A stretch of 64,000 nucleotides of DNA from Heterocephalus glaber (GCF_000247695.1 NW_004624865.1:614383-678382); one strand, 5' to 3'; counted from the stretch's first letter, positions 24,181 to 34,720 are shown. The notes: generated by a model not told the origin, from the sequence alone. Numbers and translations: made by a program.

Positions 24181-24959
24181 GCTGCACTGCAAGTGTTTGA
24201 CCTGCAGTACCGCCAGGTCACAGGGATTTATTAGTTGGAATCTGCAGTGCAGCGGATGACATTTTAAAAGGCATTTTATTGCTCTGTGACCTGTATGCGT
24301 GGAGGGCAATTCTGTGGCTTTGTTTCTGCGGCAGCCATCTAAACTGCCCCGCCCCTGCCAGGCTGGGCCGGGAGGTCTGGGTGTGGCTGCCCTGCCCTGG
24401 GTCTCCGCCTCCTCTACCAAGGACGGGGCTTCCCTGCAGAAATCCTGGTGGGAGGAGAATCTCCCTCCAAGCCCCAGACGCCAGATGTGCTATGGATATG
24501 GGGAAACTGAGACTCGGGGAGATGAAGAACCTAACTGAAGTCCGACAGTTCATGACAACGCCAGCCCTAGAAGCCAGGAGCTCCCGGTCACCGAACCGTG
24601 GCACCAGCTAAACCTGCAGAAGCCTTCTCTTGCCTTGATGCCCCGTGCTTTGAAAGCAGGGACCCCTGGGCCACACCTAAGGAAGTCTTGGGGTACCTAG
24701 CATCAGCACTGACCCTCTGCAGAGTGGCCGGGGTCAGGGTAGAAAGGAGCCCCCAGGGCCACGGAAGTGCAGAGCGACCCTCTGTGGGTGGGGCTTGTGC
24801 TGTGGCCTTTGTTCGTGTGGCCCTGAGGGCCTTCGAAATAAACCCAGGAGCTCAGTCCTTCACACTGCACACAGTGGGACCCAAAGCTTCCCGACAGCAG
24901 AAGCGTTTTCCGTGCCGTTCTCATCCCACCTTCTGACCCGGCACCTTACCCGTGACTTC

Positions 24960-25250
24960 AGCGGGTGGAGATCTGGGTGGCGCGTGGGCGTGTCCTGGGG
25001 CCCCTCCCCCTCCCCAGCACGAGGCTTTGCGCTGGAGGCTCCGAGCAGGCGCAGTCTGCGGTGCGTTCTGGTCGACCCTCCTGGGGACTGGCGCCCCTTC
25101 CTCTGGGCGGTAACGAAGCGCTGAAACCCCCAGATGCACACGAGGCTGAGTGTGTGATCCAAGTCCTCGAGATGCAGCCCGGTCTGGCTTTGAGGCTAAG
25201 ATGATCCCACACACCCACGCGCGCGCACAAACGCTCACACGCGCGCATAC
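24960..25250. promoter_or_regulatory. CpG-rich block with CA/CG repeat edge
   Basis: CpG density is high from 24960 to about 25150. The block ends in an impure alternating CA/CG stretch at 25208-25250 ('cacgcgcgcgcacaaacgc'), a purine-pyrimidine alternation of the kind associated with Z-DNA. No exon signal is seen. Confidence 0.35.
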
Positions 25251-25517
25251 ACAGCTGTTTTGTCAAACACCACCCTCCCTGGAACCAGAAATCAGAGGCG
25301 CGGAGTCCTTTATTGGATTACATTCCTGAGAGATCCATCAGACTACCGGAAGAGAAGGGAGAAATCAGTTTATCAGAGTGCAGAACAGTGAGACCCCCGG
25401 CCCCAGGGCCGAGAGCACAGAAAGGTGAACTTGGGCGGCCACGGTGTCCTCGTGTCCTGTGTATGGAGCGGATAGACGTGATCTTGCAGAGGAGAACTGG
25501 AAGTAAAAAGGATAGAG

Positions 25518-25662
25518 AGCCGGGCATGGTGACGCGCGCCTGTGATCCCAGCACTCGGGAGGCCGAGGCAGGGGATTGCTGTGAGTTTGAGGCCAGCCTC
25601 GGCTACATAGTGAGTTCAAGGCCAGGCTGCACTACAGAGCAAGACCATCTGAAAAACGAAAC
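25518..25662 (+). mobile_element. B1-like SINE monomer with duplicated core
   Basis: Starts 'gccgggcatggtgacgcgcg'. The core shows 'ggccagcctcggctacatag' followed by 'tgagttcaaggccaggctgc', the quasi-duplication typical of B1 in this genome. CpG sites are well kept, suggesting a younger copy. Confidence 0.92.
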
Positions 25663-25798
25663 AAAACAAAAGGGTGACTATGTGATACATATAGATACCA
25701 ACTCCCCACGATGAGTGTTTTTACTATGCATAGCAAACATATACTGACAAAAAAGGGATAAGTTTCCAAGATTCTTTTTTCAGGTAGATTATCTTTTC

Positions 25799-25877
25799 TT
25801 TTGGTGCGGGGGAGCGAACTCGGGACCTTGTGCTTGTGAGGCAGGCAGCGGAACCACTGAGCTAAATCTCGGGCTCA
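25799..25877 (-). mobile_element. Free ID-like SINE (antisense)
   Basis: The reverse complement gives A box 'tagctcagtggttccgctgc' and B box 'gagttcgctcc'. Well conserved relative to the ID copy at 26953. Confidence 0.88.
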
Positions 25878-26825
25878 AGATTTTTTTTTAAATGAACTTA
25901 GAGATGGTGGAGGAAGGAGGTCATGATGGAGACATTTGTACACTTCAGAAGGACAGTGATGAGGCCCGAACCGGGGCAGTGCGGATGGGGAGAGACTCGT
26001 GGGGTATCCCTGGGCTGTGGGGTCCCAGCTATGGCTCTTTCCTCTGGGAGAAGCCGCCACTCTGGGGCATCCCTTGGACTGACGAGGGGACACGGGGCCT
26101 CAGGAAGGGAGGGAAGGGCCAACATCTGAGGCAGAACCGTGGGGTTGTAAAGAGCACATGTGCCGCCGGTCAGGGACCGAGGCTTCAGCTGCTGCCCCTC
26201 CAGAGCATGCCACAGTTACGGGCCCCGCAGGGTTCATTTCATCAGTAGCCTTTGAAATGTTTCTGCTCCCCAATGTTCATAAGAAGGAAATGAGGGCTGC
26301 GGTGGGTGTACGAGGTGTTGAGCTGTTCTGGCCACAAGGTAAACGAGCCAGCCTTTGATGGGCCAGGAGGTAATCAGGAGCACATGTCCGGACACACCGC
26401 ACCAGTCACACAGGGCTGGGGCTAGGGGAGGCGGAGGAAGGCCAGGGCACTGCCAGGTGGCCGGCCGTGACGCTGGCCAGGATCCCTGCCCGTCAGAAGG
26501 GAAATCAGAAGGGACGCTGGAATTCGGGAGGAGGCCACCGCAGAGCTCCTGGGCGCTGTGCTCAGTGCTAAATCTCTCCAGGCCTGTCGTCACTGACCTT
26601 GCGCCTGCTTCCTAGGTTTCAGCGACATCCCGACATCCTGGAGAGGCGGCAGAGTGAGAGCTAAGACAAGCATGAGATTAGGAGGCGGCAGGGTCCTCAT
26701 AGCCCAGTCCAAACTTCAGAGAAGTGCTACCATGGGTAAGTGCTCTCAGCTCTCTGAATTGAATAGGTGGCAGATAGTACGCACCTTGTAGGATAGATGC
26801 TAGGATTCGAAGACAATGCCTGTGT
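25878..26825. other. GC-rich intergenic DNA, nothing recognised
   Basis: Open frames 25892-26248 (plus) and 26234-26593 (minus) of about 118 codons show no domain. No repeat recognised. Confidence 0.4.
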
Positions 26826-27095
26826 ACCAGGCAGGGAGGTGTACATCCTTGATCCTAGCACTCTGGGAGGCTGAGGCCGGAAAATCACAAGTTTAAGCCC
26901 AGTCTGGACAACTGAGTAACCTAGCAAGACCTTGTTTCAAAATGAAAAATAAGGGCCAGGGATTTAGCTCAGTGGTTCTGCCGCCTGCCTCGAAAGCACA
27001 AGGTCCTGAGTTCGATCTCTGGTACCAAATAAAGAGAAAAAAGGACTGGGGATATAGGTCAGTGTGAAGGCCCTGGGCCCAACCCGCAGTACCAA
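26826..27095 (+). mobile_element. Compound SINE: B1, free ID, then ID-like tail
   Basis: A B1-like monomer (26826-26945) is followed by a complete ID element (26953-27028; A box 'tagctcagtggttctgccg', B box 'gagttcgatctc') and then by the shorter ID-like tail of a B1-ID fusion (27043-27094, 'ggactggggatataggtcag'). The simplest reading is that a free ID inserted into the A-rich linker of an existing B1-ID fusion. Confidence 0.88.
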
Positions 27096-27299
27096 AAATA
27101 AACAGATGACACTGTGTGAAAGTGCTCCGCAAGCAGGGGCATCCTGTGGCCCAGGAGGCTGGATGCTGCATCCACAGGGGCAAGGCTCACCGCGCTCCAG
27201 GCACGGGGGCTGGACTCGGGCCTGGCTCTGCCACTGCAAAGGGACAGTGAAGAAGGGTGCGGACACAGGCACGCCTCGCCGCTCTGCCTTTCAACACAC

Positions 27300-27420
27300 T
27301 TTCCTGGTCCTTTTCTTTCCTCTGCAAGGCAGGCATTGTCATCCCGGCTCTACAGGAGGAAACCGTGAAGCCCGGAGGCCACAGAGCAAGGCTGCAGCAC
27401 CTGGCTCATCTTCTTCCCGT
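27300..27420 (-). mobile_element. MIR fragment (antisense)
   Basis: 'gcaggcattgtcatcccggc' followed by 'ggaggaaaccgtgaagcccg' and 'ccacagagcaaggctgcag' is the reverse complement of a diverged MIR core. Confidence 0.65.
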
Positions 27421-27589
27421 CACAAAACACAAGGGGATGGTGGCAAAGGCATTTTCTGGGTCATATTCCGGACAGCCCGGTCCCACTCAGAACCCAGTGG
27501 AGACACTTAAGAGGGACAGGCCACGTGGCCCTAGCCCAGAAGAGCTGCGCACGAGGCCCTACCTAGGGGCTGGGACCCTGGGATGCTGC

Positions 27590-27740
27590 TTTAATTAGAT
27601 CACCATGGTAACGAGCTGCGGGAGAACAATAGACAGTTGTGTACTTGGGAGACTCGTCAGCCTCAGACGAGGCCCCCGGCTGTAATTGTGCGGGAGCAGA
27701 AGCTGATCTTCATTTCTGGGGGAGAATAAAGCGGCCCCTG
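27590..27740. promoter_or_regulatory. Candidate noncoding element with X-box-like palindrome
   Basis: 'atcaccatggtaacgag' at 27599-27615 is a near-palindrome close to the RFX X-box, which has the general form GTNRCC-N-GYAAC. It is preceded by a homeodomain core, 'taatta', and followed by 'ctgtaattgtgc'. Inference from motifs only. Confidence 0.3.
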
Positions 27741-28174
27741 GTCTGCCTGGCTCCACTGCAGGGTTATTTGGACAGCAGGGCTCAGGACGCCAAGCCAGGT
27801 TGCTGATTGGGTTTATATTGTGCAGTGTTCAGGCCCATGTCGAGACGAGCATCCTCCCGTTCTGGGCTTGGGGTTGTTCATTCCTGGGGGCACTGAGAGG
27901 GAGGGAGAGAGGGAAAGGGAATGGGGGCTGCAGAGGCAGCTTTCGCTGAAAGTACACGTCACCCAGCTGTTTCCGGCCAGTCCTGCTCGCCATGGCCATC
28001 AGCGTGACTGTCCTGCCCTGTGCTCCTCTGTCACTAGGAGCCCCAGAAGCTGTGACCCTGTGTTCCTCACGCAGGCTCCCTGCTTTGCCCTGAACCTCGT
28101 GGCTCTTCAGGGACAAAAGGAGCCCGGACCCAGCAGATCCGCTGCACATGAGACACCCGGGTCTGCGTCATTTC

Positions 28175-28320
28175 GATTGAAACGCGAGATTTCCCTTTAA
28201 TCTGGTTAGTTTTGCTTGTCTGATAAGATGCAGTTCACTTCAGCCATCAGAGTCACCATGACCCATAAATAACAGAGAGATCATTTAAAAATAAATTACC
28301 AGCTGAAGGCAGGGAAAAGC
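28175..28320. promoter_or_regulatory. Candidate noncoding element with GATA motif
   Basis: An AT-rich island in GC-rich DNA containing 'ctgataag' at 28220-28227 (GATA-factor consensus) and 'aaataaattaccagctg', which includes an E-box-like CAGCTG. No repeat match recognised. Confidence 0.25.
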
Positions 28321-29134
28321 ATCCTTGGATTGGAGCTCTACAGGCCTGGCGTAAATCTGTTGTCTTCTTGGCGCTCGGTGGCCAGGGTCACAGACCGTAA
28401 GGGCTTTCACAGAGAAATCTGGAAACCCTAGCAAGACTGAGCCAGAGGAAAGGCATCGGTCCACGCCTCACAGGTGGAGCCATGGCCAGCAGCAGTGTGG
28501 GGTGGGTGAACTCAGAGGGGCCAGCTGCTGCCTGCCCGCCAGGTCTCCAGGTCACTGCGGAGATCCTGCTCTGAAGCCAAGATGCAGCCTGACCTACTTC
28601 TGCTGAAAAGGAGAGACTGCAGTCTCCCACCGCAGGAAGCTACATTTCCCTTTGGAGAGGGGACCCAGTGACCTGGATTCATGTGAAATGAGGGGACTGT
28701 GACTTCAGATTTTGTTATTTCCAGAGAAGCCAGCTGCATGAGAAGAGAGGCAGAGGTGGGAGAGAAGGCACAGGGGATGGGCAGGGCAGGGACAGGGGCG
28801 GTGGCACCCGCAGCGTCAGGGAGATGTGCCGGGCTCCCTGGGGGTGGCTGCTCTTGCAGCTGTGGTGGGCAGGCTGAGGCCTCGGGCCCTCGGGCAGGTG
28901 ATGGAGCCATTGTCACATAGACCTGTCTGTCGCCTGACCGGGCTGCTGTAGGTTGGGGTGACGCCTCCCTGTCCTTGCTGTTTCTTTGCCAGCAGGGGCA
29001 CCCTGAGTCCCTTGGTCCCCTGGGAAGGCTGAGCTTTGCAGTTCTGGACATCTGAGCTGCAAGCCAGTGTCGGCTTTGCTTGGATGAGGGATTTAAAACA
29101 CTGGGCTTTCCAAAGAGTTAAAGTCATCCTGTGA

Positions 29135-29500
29135 CATGATAAGTGCACACCCGTGCTTTTAGCAGCACAACTCATCATAGCTAAATCTTGGAGCAGCCTA
29201 TGTGTCCATCGATAAAGCAAGTGGTGTTCACACACAGTGGAGTACTACTCTGTCATAAAGAAGGATAAAGTCAAGTCATTTGTAGGAAAATGGATGCACC
29301 TTGAGACCATAATGTTAAATGAAATAAATCAGACACAGAGGATTAAATACCACATGGCTTCTCCTAAACTCAAAGGATAAATAATTTAAAGAGAAATATA
29401 AAAGAGATGTTAGGAAACACGGAGGTAGACCTTTCAGAGATGGGAAGGGGGTCTGGGGGGAGGGGAGGGAAGGGGGAGGGGAACAGAGGCAGAAGAGGCG
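29135..29500 (+). mobile_element. L1 3' end (5'-truncated)
   Basis: Begins in the L1 3' segment around 'cagcacaactcatcatagct', continues through 'cagtggagtactactctgtc' and 'aaaatggatgcaccttgaga', and ends in a polypurine tract with several G runs at 29440-29483. No intact ORF2 remains. Confidence 0.8.
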
Positions 29501-31920
29501 ACACGGATACGACCAACTCCCGGTGAAGAGCCACAGACACGCACTGCCGAAAAGTCCTAAAACCAGTGCGGCTCTTACCTTCCCAGGTGGTGCGGGAACC
29601 AAGAGCCCTGAGCCCCACAGGATGGAGGTGCGGGGAGAAGTTCAATCCGGGCCACAGTCTCCGCGCCTGCAGCTCCACACCCTGGTCCACCCATGGCCCA
29701 CACCTAAGGGCTCTGGCCAGCAGGCCCCGAGCAGAGCCGACTACCCAGGAGGAAGCGTGAGTGGTGCGGTGGGGACCGAGGCCCAGTCCTCCCTCTCTGT
29801 TCCCAGAAAGCCAGCCCCTGGCAGGCCTCAGATGCACACCTAGCTCCACACGGAAGGCAAAATGGAAACCCCGTGGCAGGCGTCTCCTGGGGGGGCCTTC
29901 CCAACTCTCCATTGTCTCAGCTGGACCCCAGGAAGAAGGGCAGGAGGCACAGCTGTGCTGGGGCTGCCTGTGAGGTCCCCTTGCTCCAGCTGAGGGGTCC
30001 TCTCGCCCCTGAGATGCGGGAGAGGCCTCAGACCACAGGGCCTTTGCACGGGTAGCTTCCATGCTTCCTTCAACTCAGCCTGCCTCTCTCTATCTGGGTC
30101 CACTCTTCTGTCTCACCTCGGCCACCGACCCACAAAGGCCTCCTCCAGGTCAGTCTGGGTCCAGTGAGGCCCAGAAAGCTTGTCCCACGTGGGCAGGACT
30201 TGACACTGGGTGGCTGTTACACAGGTGGGAAACAGCTGAAAGGCATGGTGTTGGCTCCAGACCGGAGGCGGCGGGAAGCCAAGATCAGCCAGTGGGACAG
30301 GGCCGAAGGACAGAAGGGCCAGCAGCAGGGCCTGCAGGTTCCGAGGTGGGGCCCTGGGGCACGTGTCACGTGAGCATGGCTGGGTTGCTGGGAGGATGCA
30401 CCCGCGGGTGCCAGCGACTTGCGCAGTGGTGCTGTGCCCTCCGAGGTGCCCAGCCCGAGGGCGGAGCCAGAGCACAGCTGGGTAGGGTGTGGCTGTGTTG
30501 TGCTGCCCCCAAATGCAAGGGCCAGAGCTTCCCACTGCCACCGCAGAGGCTGGGACCAGAAGGCGCCAAGACCAAGCCAGGACCCAAGCAGCACGCAAGG
30601 CCCCAGGGACTGTGGCTCTCAGACTCGGCCCGGCACCAGAGCTTGGCATGGATTTGGCCAGGAGACCGAAGCAAGTAACTAGCACCAACCCAAGCGGAGC
30701 TAAATCCTTCCAATATAGTACGACTGGGGATGCAGGGCCACTCCCGTACCCTCGCCTGAACCTGGGCAGCACCCAGGGCCACCCCCACCCCACCCCAGCT
30801 TTGTCCCAAGGCCCAGTACCCAGAGGACAGATAAGACGAGCACAGGATGCTAGACCTGCAGGCAGGATCTGCAGCAGCCTCGCTTCGCCTGGAGCTCATT
30901 GAGGGCTCACACATAAGCACTGCCATAGCAGGTGCATTATGGGTATGGACTTGGAGGAGACGCAGCTACCTCAGCACCCCGAGCAGTCATTCAAATCCTC
31001 AGACCCAGTGGCTTCAGCACTCTGGCCATTTTCCTCTGCGAGCGCAAGCGCGCTTGTTCTGCACATACCACCACCTAAGTAAGCGTCATTGCACGTCGCT
31101 GCCTCTTCCTTACCGTCACGCGCACGTCCGGTTCTTTTCACACCAGCACCTAGAAAGCCACCTGGGACCCTGTCACCCCAGCACCCTCTTCCGCAGGATT
31201 GTGGCCCATGTCAAGACAGTGGACATGAAAGGGCCCAGGCCAAGCAGAACAGGGACCCCTTGTGGATGAATCTGTCTCCCCAGAGGCGCCTTCCTAGCCC
31301 GGGACTGAGTGTGAAGCCCACTTACCACCTCTCTCCTCCTAAAGCATTTCAGAAGCTCTTTCTGTCTATTTTTGTCCCGCAGTGCCTGAGTGACTCTGGG
31401 TTATCACACGCAGTGGGCGTTTTCAGGTGAGTGCTTGCAGTCTGGGTGTCTCCTGATAGTGCTGCACCGCCTCCAGAAGCCAGGGAACACCGTGACCTCG
31501 GGTGCTGGGGGTGGAGGCAGCCAACAGACGGGGAGAGCCGGGTCCAGAATCTTCACTGGAGACCGGAAGACAGGGATGCAGGGGATCCTTTCCGAGCCGC
31601 TTTGTGCAGCCCGCAGGGCAGTGTGGTCAGCCTGCCTTGGAGAGGCTGTCATTGCACATGCACTGTGCCATTGATTGGTGTGTCCACACTTCCCATGGGG
31701 CCTCCCTCGCCAGCCAGTTCCGGGGTGGCTGGCACCTTGTCATCTTCCTAGTGAGGAAGTCAGGAACCTGGCATTCTGGTCTTGTCTTATTGGCGTCCCC
31801 TGAGCAAATCACTCCTGCATTTGTCTCGATTGGTCCTCAGCTGGGGCTCCCCGTTTGTGTCCATGGCTCTTCCTGCATTCGCTGGTGTAGGTGAGAAAAG
31901 ATAGAGCTTCCTATGTCCCC
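29501..31920. other. GC-rich intergenic DNA, nothing recognised
   Basis: Contains several long overlapping frames (minus 29370-30062, 230 codons; minus 30113-30793, 226 codons; plus 30061-30678, 205 codons). Both strands are open over the same stretch and the predicted proteins are Pro/Ser/Gly/Ala-rich without a domain, so these are treated as compositional artefacts. Confidence 0.45.
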
Positions 31921-31939
31921 CCAAGACAAGACCACCCTG

Positions 31940-31941
<2 letters not shown>

Positions 31942-31978
<37 letters not shown>
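31942..31978. repeat. (GT)n microsatellite
   Basis: Pure GT run of about 18 units abutting an antisense B1-ID SINE. Confidence 0.97.
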
Positions 31979-31980
<2 letters not shown>

Positions 31981-32104
31981 AGGGCCTTCCCACTGAGCTC
32001 CTCCCTATGTCACTCAGTTGCCCAGCCTGGGCTCAAACTTGAGATAGTCCTACCTCAGCCTCCCAGAGTGCTGGGATTGCAGGTATGCACTGCCATGCCC
32101 AGCT
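31979..32104 (-). mobile_element. B1-ID fusion SINE (antisense, shortened)
   Basis: The reverse complement reads a B1 core ('aatcccagcactctgggagg', 'tcaagtttgagcccaggctg') followed by a truncated ID-like piece ending 'gagctcagtgggaaggccct'. The GT run sits where its A-rich tail would be. Confidence 0.85.
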
Positions 32105-32324
32105 GCTCTAATATCCTTCAGTGTTCACCAGAACCAAGAAACGCAGCTGCTCAGCCCCATAGCCTGAGAATAGGCATCCTGAGGAGCCCCGGGAGCTGCT
32201 GAGGGGCAGTCTGGGGCTGCGTGGTCAGAAGTCCTGCTCCAGTCCACGGTTCTCAGGGGCAGGGTGGTGTGCTCCACAGAGGACTCTTGGAGACTGCTGG
32301 GAGACATAATCAGTTTTCACCAGT

Positions 32325-32445
32325 GGAGAAGCAGTGCTACTGGCATCTAGGGTACCAACCAAAGATGCTGCATGGGGAACGGTCCGCAACCAAAGAATTA
32401 TCTATTCCAGACATCTATAGTGTCAGTCCTTGTGCAATTTTAATG
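32325..32445 (+). mobile_element. MER20-like hAT fragment
   Basis: 'cagtgctactggcatctagg', 'aaagatgctgcatgggg' and 'caaccaaagaattatct' follow the same order as the ancient nonautonomous hAT-Charlie element MER20. The 5' end is missing. Confidence 0.65.
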
Positions 32446-32681
32446 CATGTATGAGTCAGCTGGAGATTGAGCTGGATTACAGCTTCTGATACACCGCCCC
32501 AAGGTGTTGCATTTCTGTAAATCCCAAGTAATTCTCAAGGTGCTAATCTTTCACAACTTGAGCTTCTTCCACTCCAAAGACATCCTCCTGTGCCAGGGAT
32601 AATGTCTCCATGCACCAGACTTCCTCAGAGCCTGCAGTGGTGTAATTGGTAACACAGGAAACAGTTGGTATTATCAGTAAT

Positions 32682-32860
32682 GACCAGGCATGGTGCCACA
32701 CACCTGTAATCCTAAGCGCTCTGGGAGGCTGAGGCAGGATTTCCAGTTCAAACCCAGGCTGGGAGATGTAATGACTTAGGGAGACCCTATCTCGAAAAAA
32801 ACACAAAAGGGTTGGGGGTGTAGCTAAGTGAAGGCCCTGGGATCAACCTCCCATATTGCA
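32682..32860 (+). mobile_element. B1-ID fusion SINE
   Basis: 'ccaggcatggtgccacacac', 'cgctctgggaggctgaggca' and 'agggagaccctatctcg', then an ID-like tail 'gggttgggggtgtagctaag'. It lies directly 5' of the hAT transposon and may have replaced its 5' terminus. Confidence 0.88.
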
Positions 32861-33241
32861 AAGTAATAATGACATATCAGAAGGGTCCCAGAATCCCAGG
32901 ATGACCCAAGATGGCCTGCAGGACCTGGGCAGCACTGCGAGAGGTGAGCATTAAGGGGGCAGAGCATCCTCTGGGTGCCCAGCCTAAGCTCCGCCTCCTG
33001 TTGACCAGCATAGCACTGCATTTACACCAGCAGCCCAAGCCCCACTGTGAACTGTGCAGGGACCTAGGTTGCTGCTCCTTGTGAGAATTTAACCCTGTGA
33101 TCTGAGGTGGAGCTGAGGCAGTGATGCTGGTGCCAGGGAGCAGCTGCAAATGCAGATGAACATTCTCAGAGAGATTTGACTGCAGACCCTAATAGGTCAG
33201 TGTTTGCAGACTGATATCAAAACCCCGTCAGTGAGCAGCAA

Positions 33242-33748
33242 GTGACAATCAAGCTCCACCTGGTGGCGGGTCTTCAGTCAGAATCCGATGCCTGTCTTAG
33301 TCCACCTGTGGCCTGCCCATTATTTTGTTTACCTCTTTCATCCCTCCCTCTTTCTCACACTGTGCACTTGGGTCTGTCACCATTTGGGGAAGCCCACAAA
33401 CTAGCTCTGGTCAAAAAACTAAAACAAAAACAATTTTACTGGAGAACGTCTTCAAAAAGTAGGAAAAACCCAATGCCGAGTCAGCAGAAGACTGCCCACC
33501 AAAAAGAAGAAGCTGCACTTAAAAGAAAATACCAAGAGTCCTGCTTAAATTATGGGTTCACTGCAACAGGCAATTCACATTCTCCAAGCCCACTTTGTAT
33601 AATATGTGGTGACCAGCTCTCCAGTGAAGCCACAAAACCTTCAAAACTGCTATGCCACATGGAGACCAAGCACCCTGCACTAAAAGACAAGCTCTTGGAG
33701 TTTTTTAACAGAAAAACAAAAAAACATGAAGATGAAAAACAGAAATAA
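33242..33748 (+). pseudogene. hAT transposase N-terminal part with BED-type zinc finger
   Basis: An open frame of 168 codons. The first 50 or so residues come from the 5' noncoding part of the transposon and are probably not native protein. A Lys-rich segment (residues 58-96) precedes a zinc finger of spacing C119-x2-C122-x16-H139-x4-H144, then 'HPALKDKLLEFF', typical of BED fingers in ZBED5/SCAND3/FAM200-like hAT proteins. BED fingers bind DNA. The frame ends at TAA 33746-33748, where the family continues into the transposase core, so this is a truncation by mutation. The finger itself is intact, but nothing shows that it is expressed. Confidence 0.75.
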
Positions 33749-34720
33749 GTATTAAAACCACCACTTCACCAAATATGTCTACTCTGAGAGCTCATTCTTA
33801 GAGGCTAAATGCATTGCTAAAGCTAGGGAGCCCTTTACTAGTGGGGAGCAGTGGATCATGCCTGCTGTGAAGGACATCTGTTGGGAAATCTTAGGGGATC
33901 CTACAGCTGGACAAGTGGCGTGGGTCCCTCTTTCAGCTACACCATCCCTAGCTGAATTGGCGAAAAGGCAGAGGGGGATTAACGAGTCAGCATAATTCTC
34001 AATCCAGGTTGATGAGTCCACTGATGTCGACAGTAAGGACACAATGGTTGTTTTTGTGTGATATGTTTTTCAGGAGTATGTGCATGAGGATATGTTATGT
34101 ACCCTTCTGTTGCCAACCAACACCACAGCTGCAGAACTACTCAAGTCTTTGAGTGATTATGTATCAGGAAAGCTGGACTGGTCATTTTGTGTAGGTTTAT
34201 GCACAGATGAAGTGGCTGTCAAGACTGGGCAGCTTTCTGTTTTCACTGCTCAGGTCAAACAGGTTGCCCCTGAATGTGAGTTTACGGACTTTGTCACCCA
34301 GAGAGAAAGGCTGGCTAACTGCAAATGCCATCTGAAATGTAGTAAGGTTTTGCAGGGTATGATTAAAATTATTAACTACATTAAGTACATGCCCTTAACT
34401 CAGGTTTGTTCATGCACCTCTGTGAGGGGGTGCACACAGAGCACACATGTCTTCTCTTATACACAGAAAGGAGATGGCTTCTAAAATAGATTGCTCGTCA
34501 GGGCTTTTGAGTTATGAAAATTGCCTCAGCAATTTCTCTGGCAGCACACTTCAGTGACAAAGAATGATTCACAAAACTTGTTTTATTCAAGTGACATGTT
34601 CAACCTGCTCAACTAACTCTATTTGTTATTTCAGGGAAGAGCAACAACTGTGTTCAATTTGGCAGATAAAATGGCTGCATTCAAAGCCAAAAACTAGAAT
34701 TATGGGAGTGATGAGTGAAC
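33749..34720 (+). pseudogene. hAT transposase central part, broken
   Basis: Continues the same coding region with frameshifts and stops. 'VDESTDVDS' is encoded at about 34008-34035, where the first catalytic acidic residue of hAT transposases lies. An open piece at 34080-34484 includes 'NTTAAELLKSLSDYVSGKL' and 'WSFCVGLCTDE', matching the RNase-H-like core of ZBED5/SCAND3-type proteins. After 34484 the frame breaks again, and homology then runs to the insertion point at 34720. A domesticated functional copy would need an uninterrupted frame, which is absent here. Confidence 0.75.

Larger units (their letters stand above)
27421..29134. other. GC-rich intergenic DNA with two candidate regulatory islands
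   Basis: No gene is supported; the minus frame 28512-29051 (179 codons) lacks any recognisable domain. Two repeat-free islands, 27590-27740 and 28175-28320, are listed separately. Confidence 0.4.

Noticed and set aside
26953..27028. Possible tRNA gene
   Set aside because: A and B boxes are present but the sequence lacks a cloverleaf acceptor stem and is an ID-type SINE repeated elsewhere in the window.
29370..30793. Minus-strand frames of 230 and 226 codons and a 205-codon plus frame
   Set aside because: Overlapping long frames on both strands in GC-rich DNA; the first starts inside an L1 3' end. No recognisable protein family.
33255..33275. CTCF-like site 'ccacctggtggcggg'
   Set aside because: It is part of the hAT transposon's ordinary sequence and differs from the CTCF consensus at a core position; no second site nearby.
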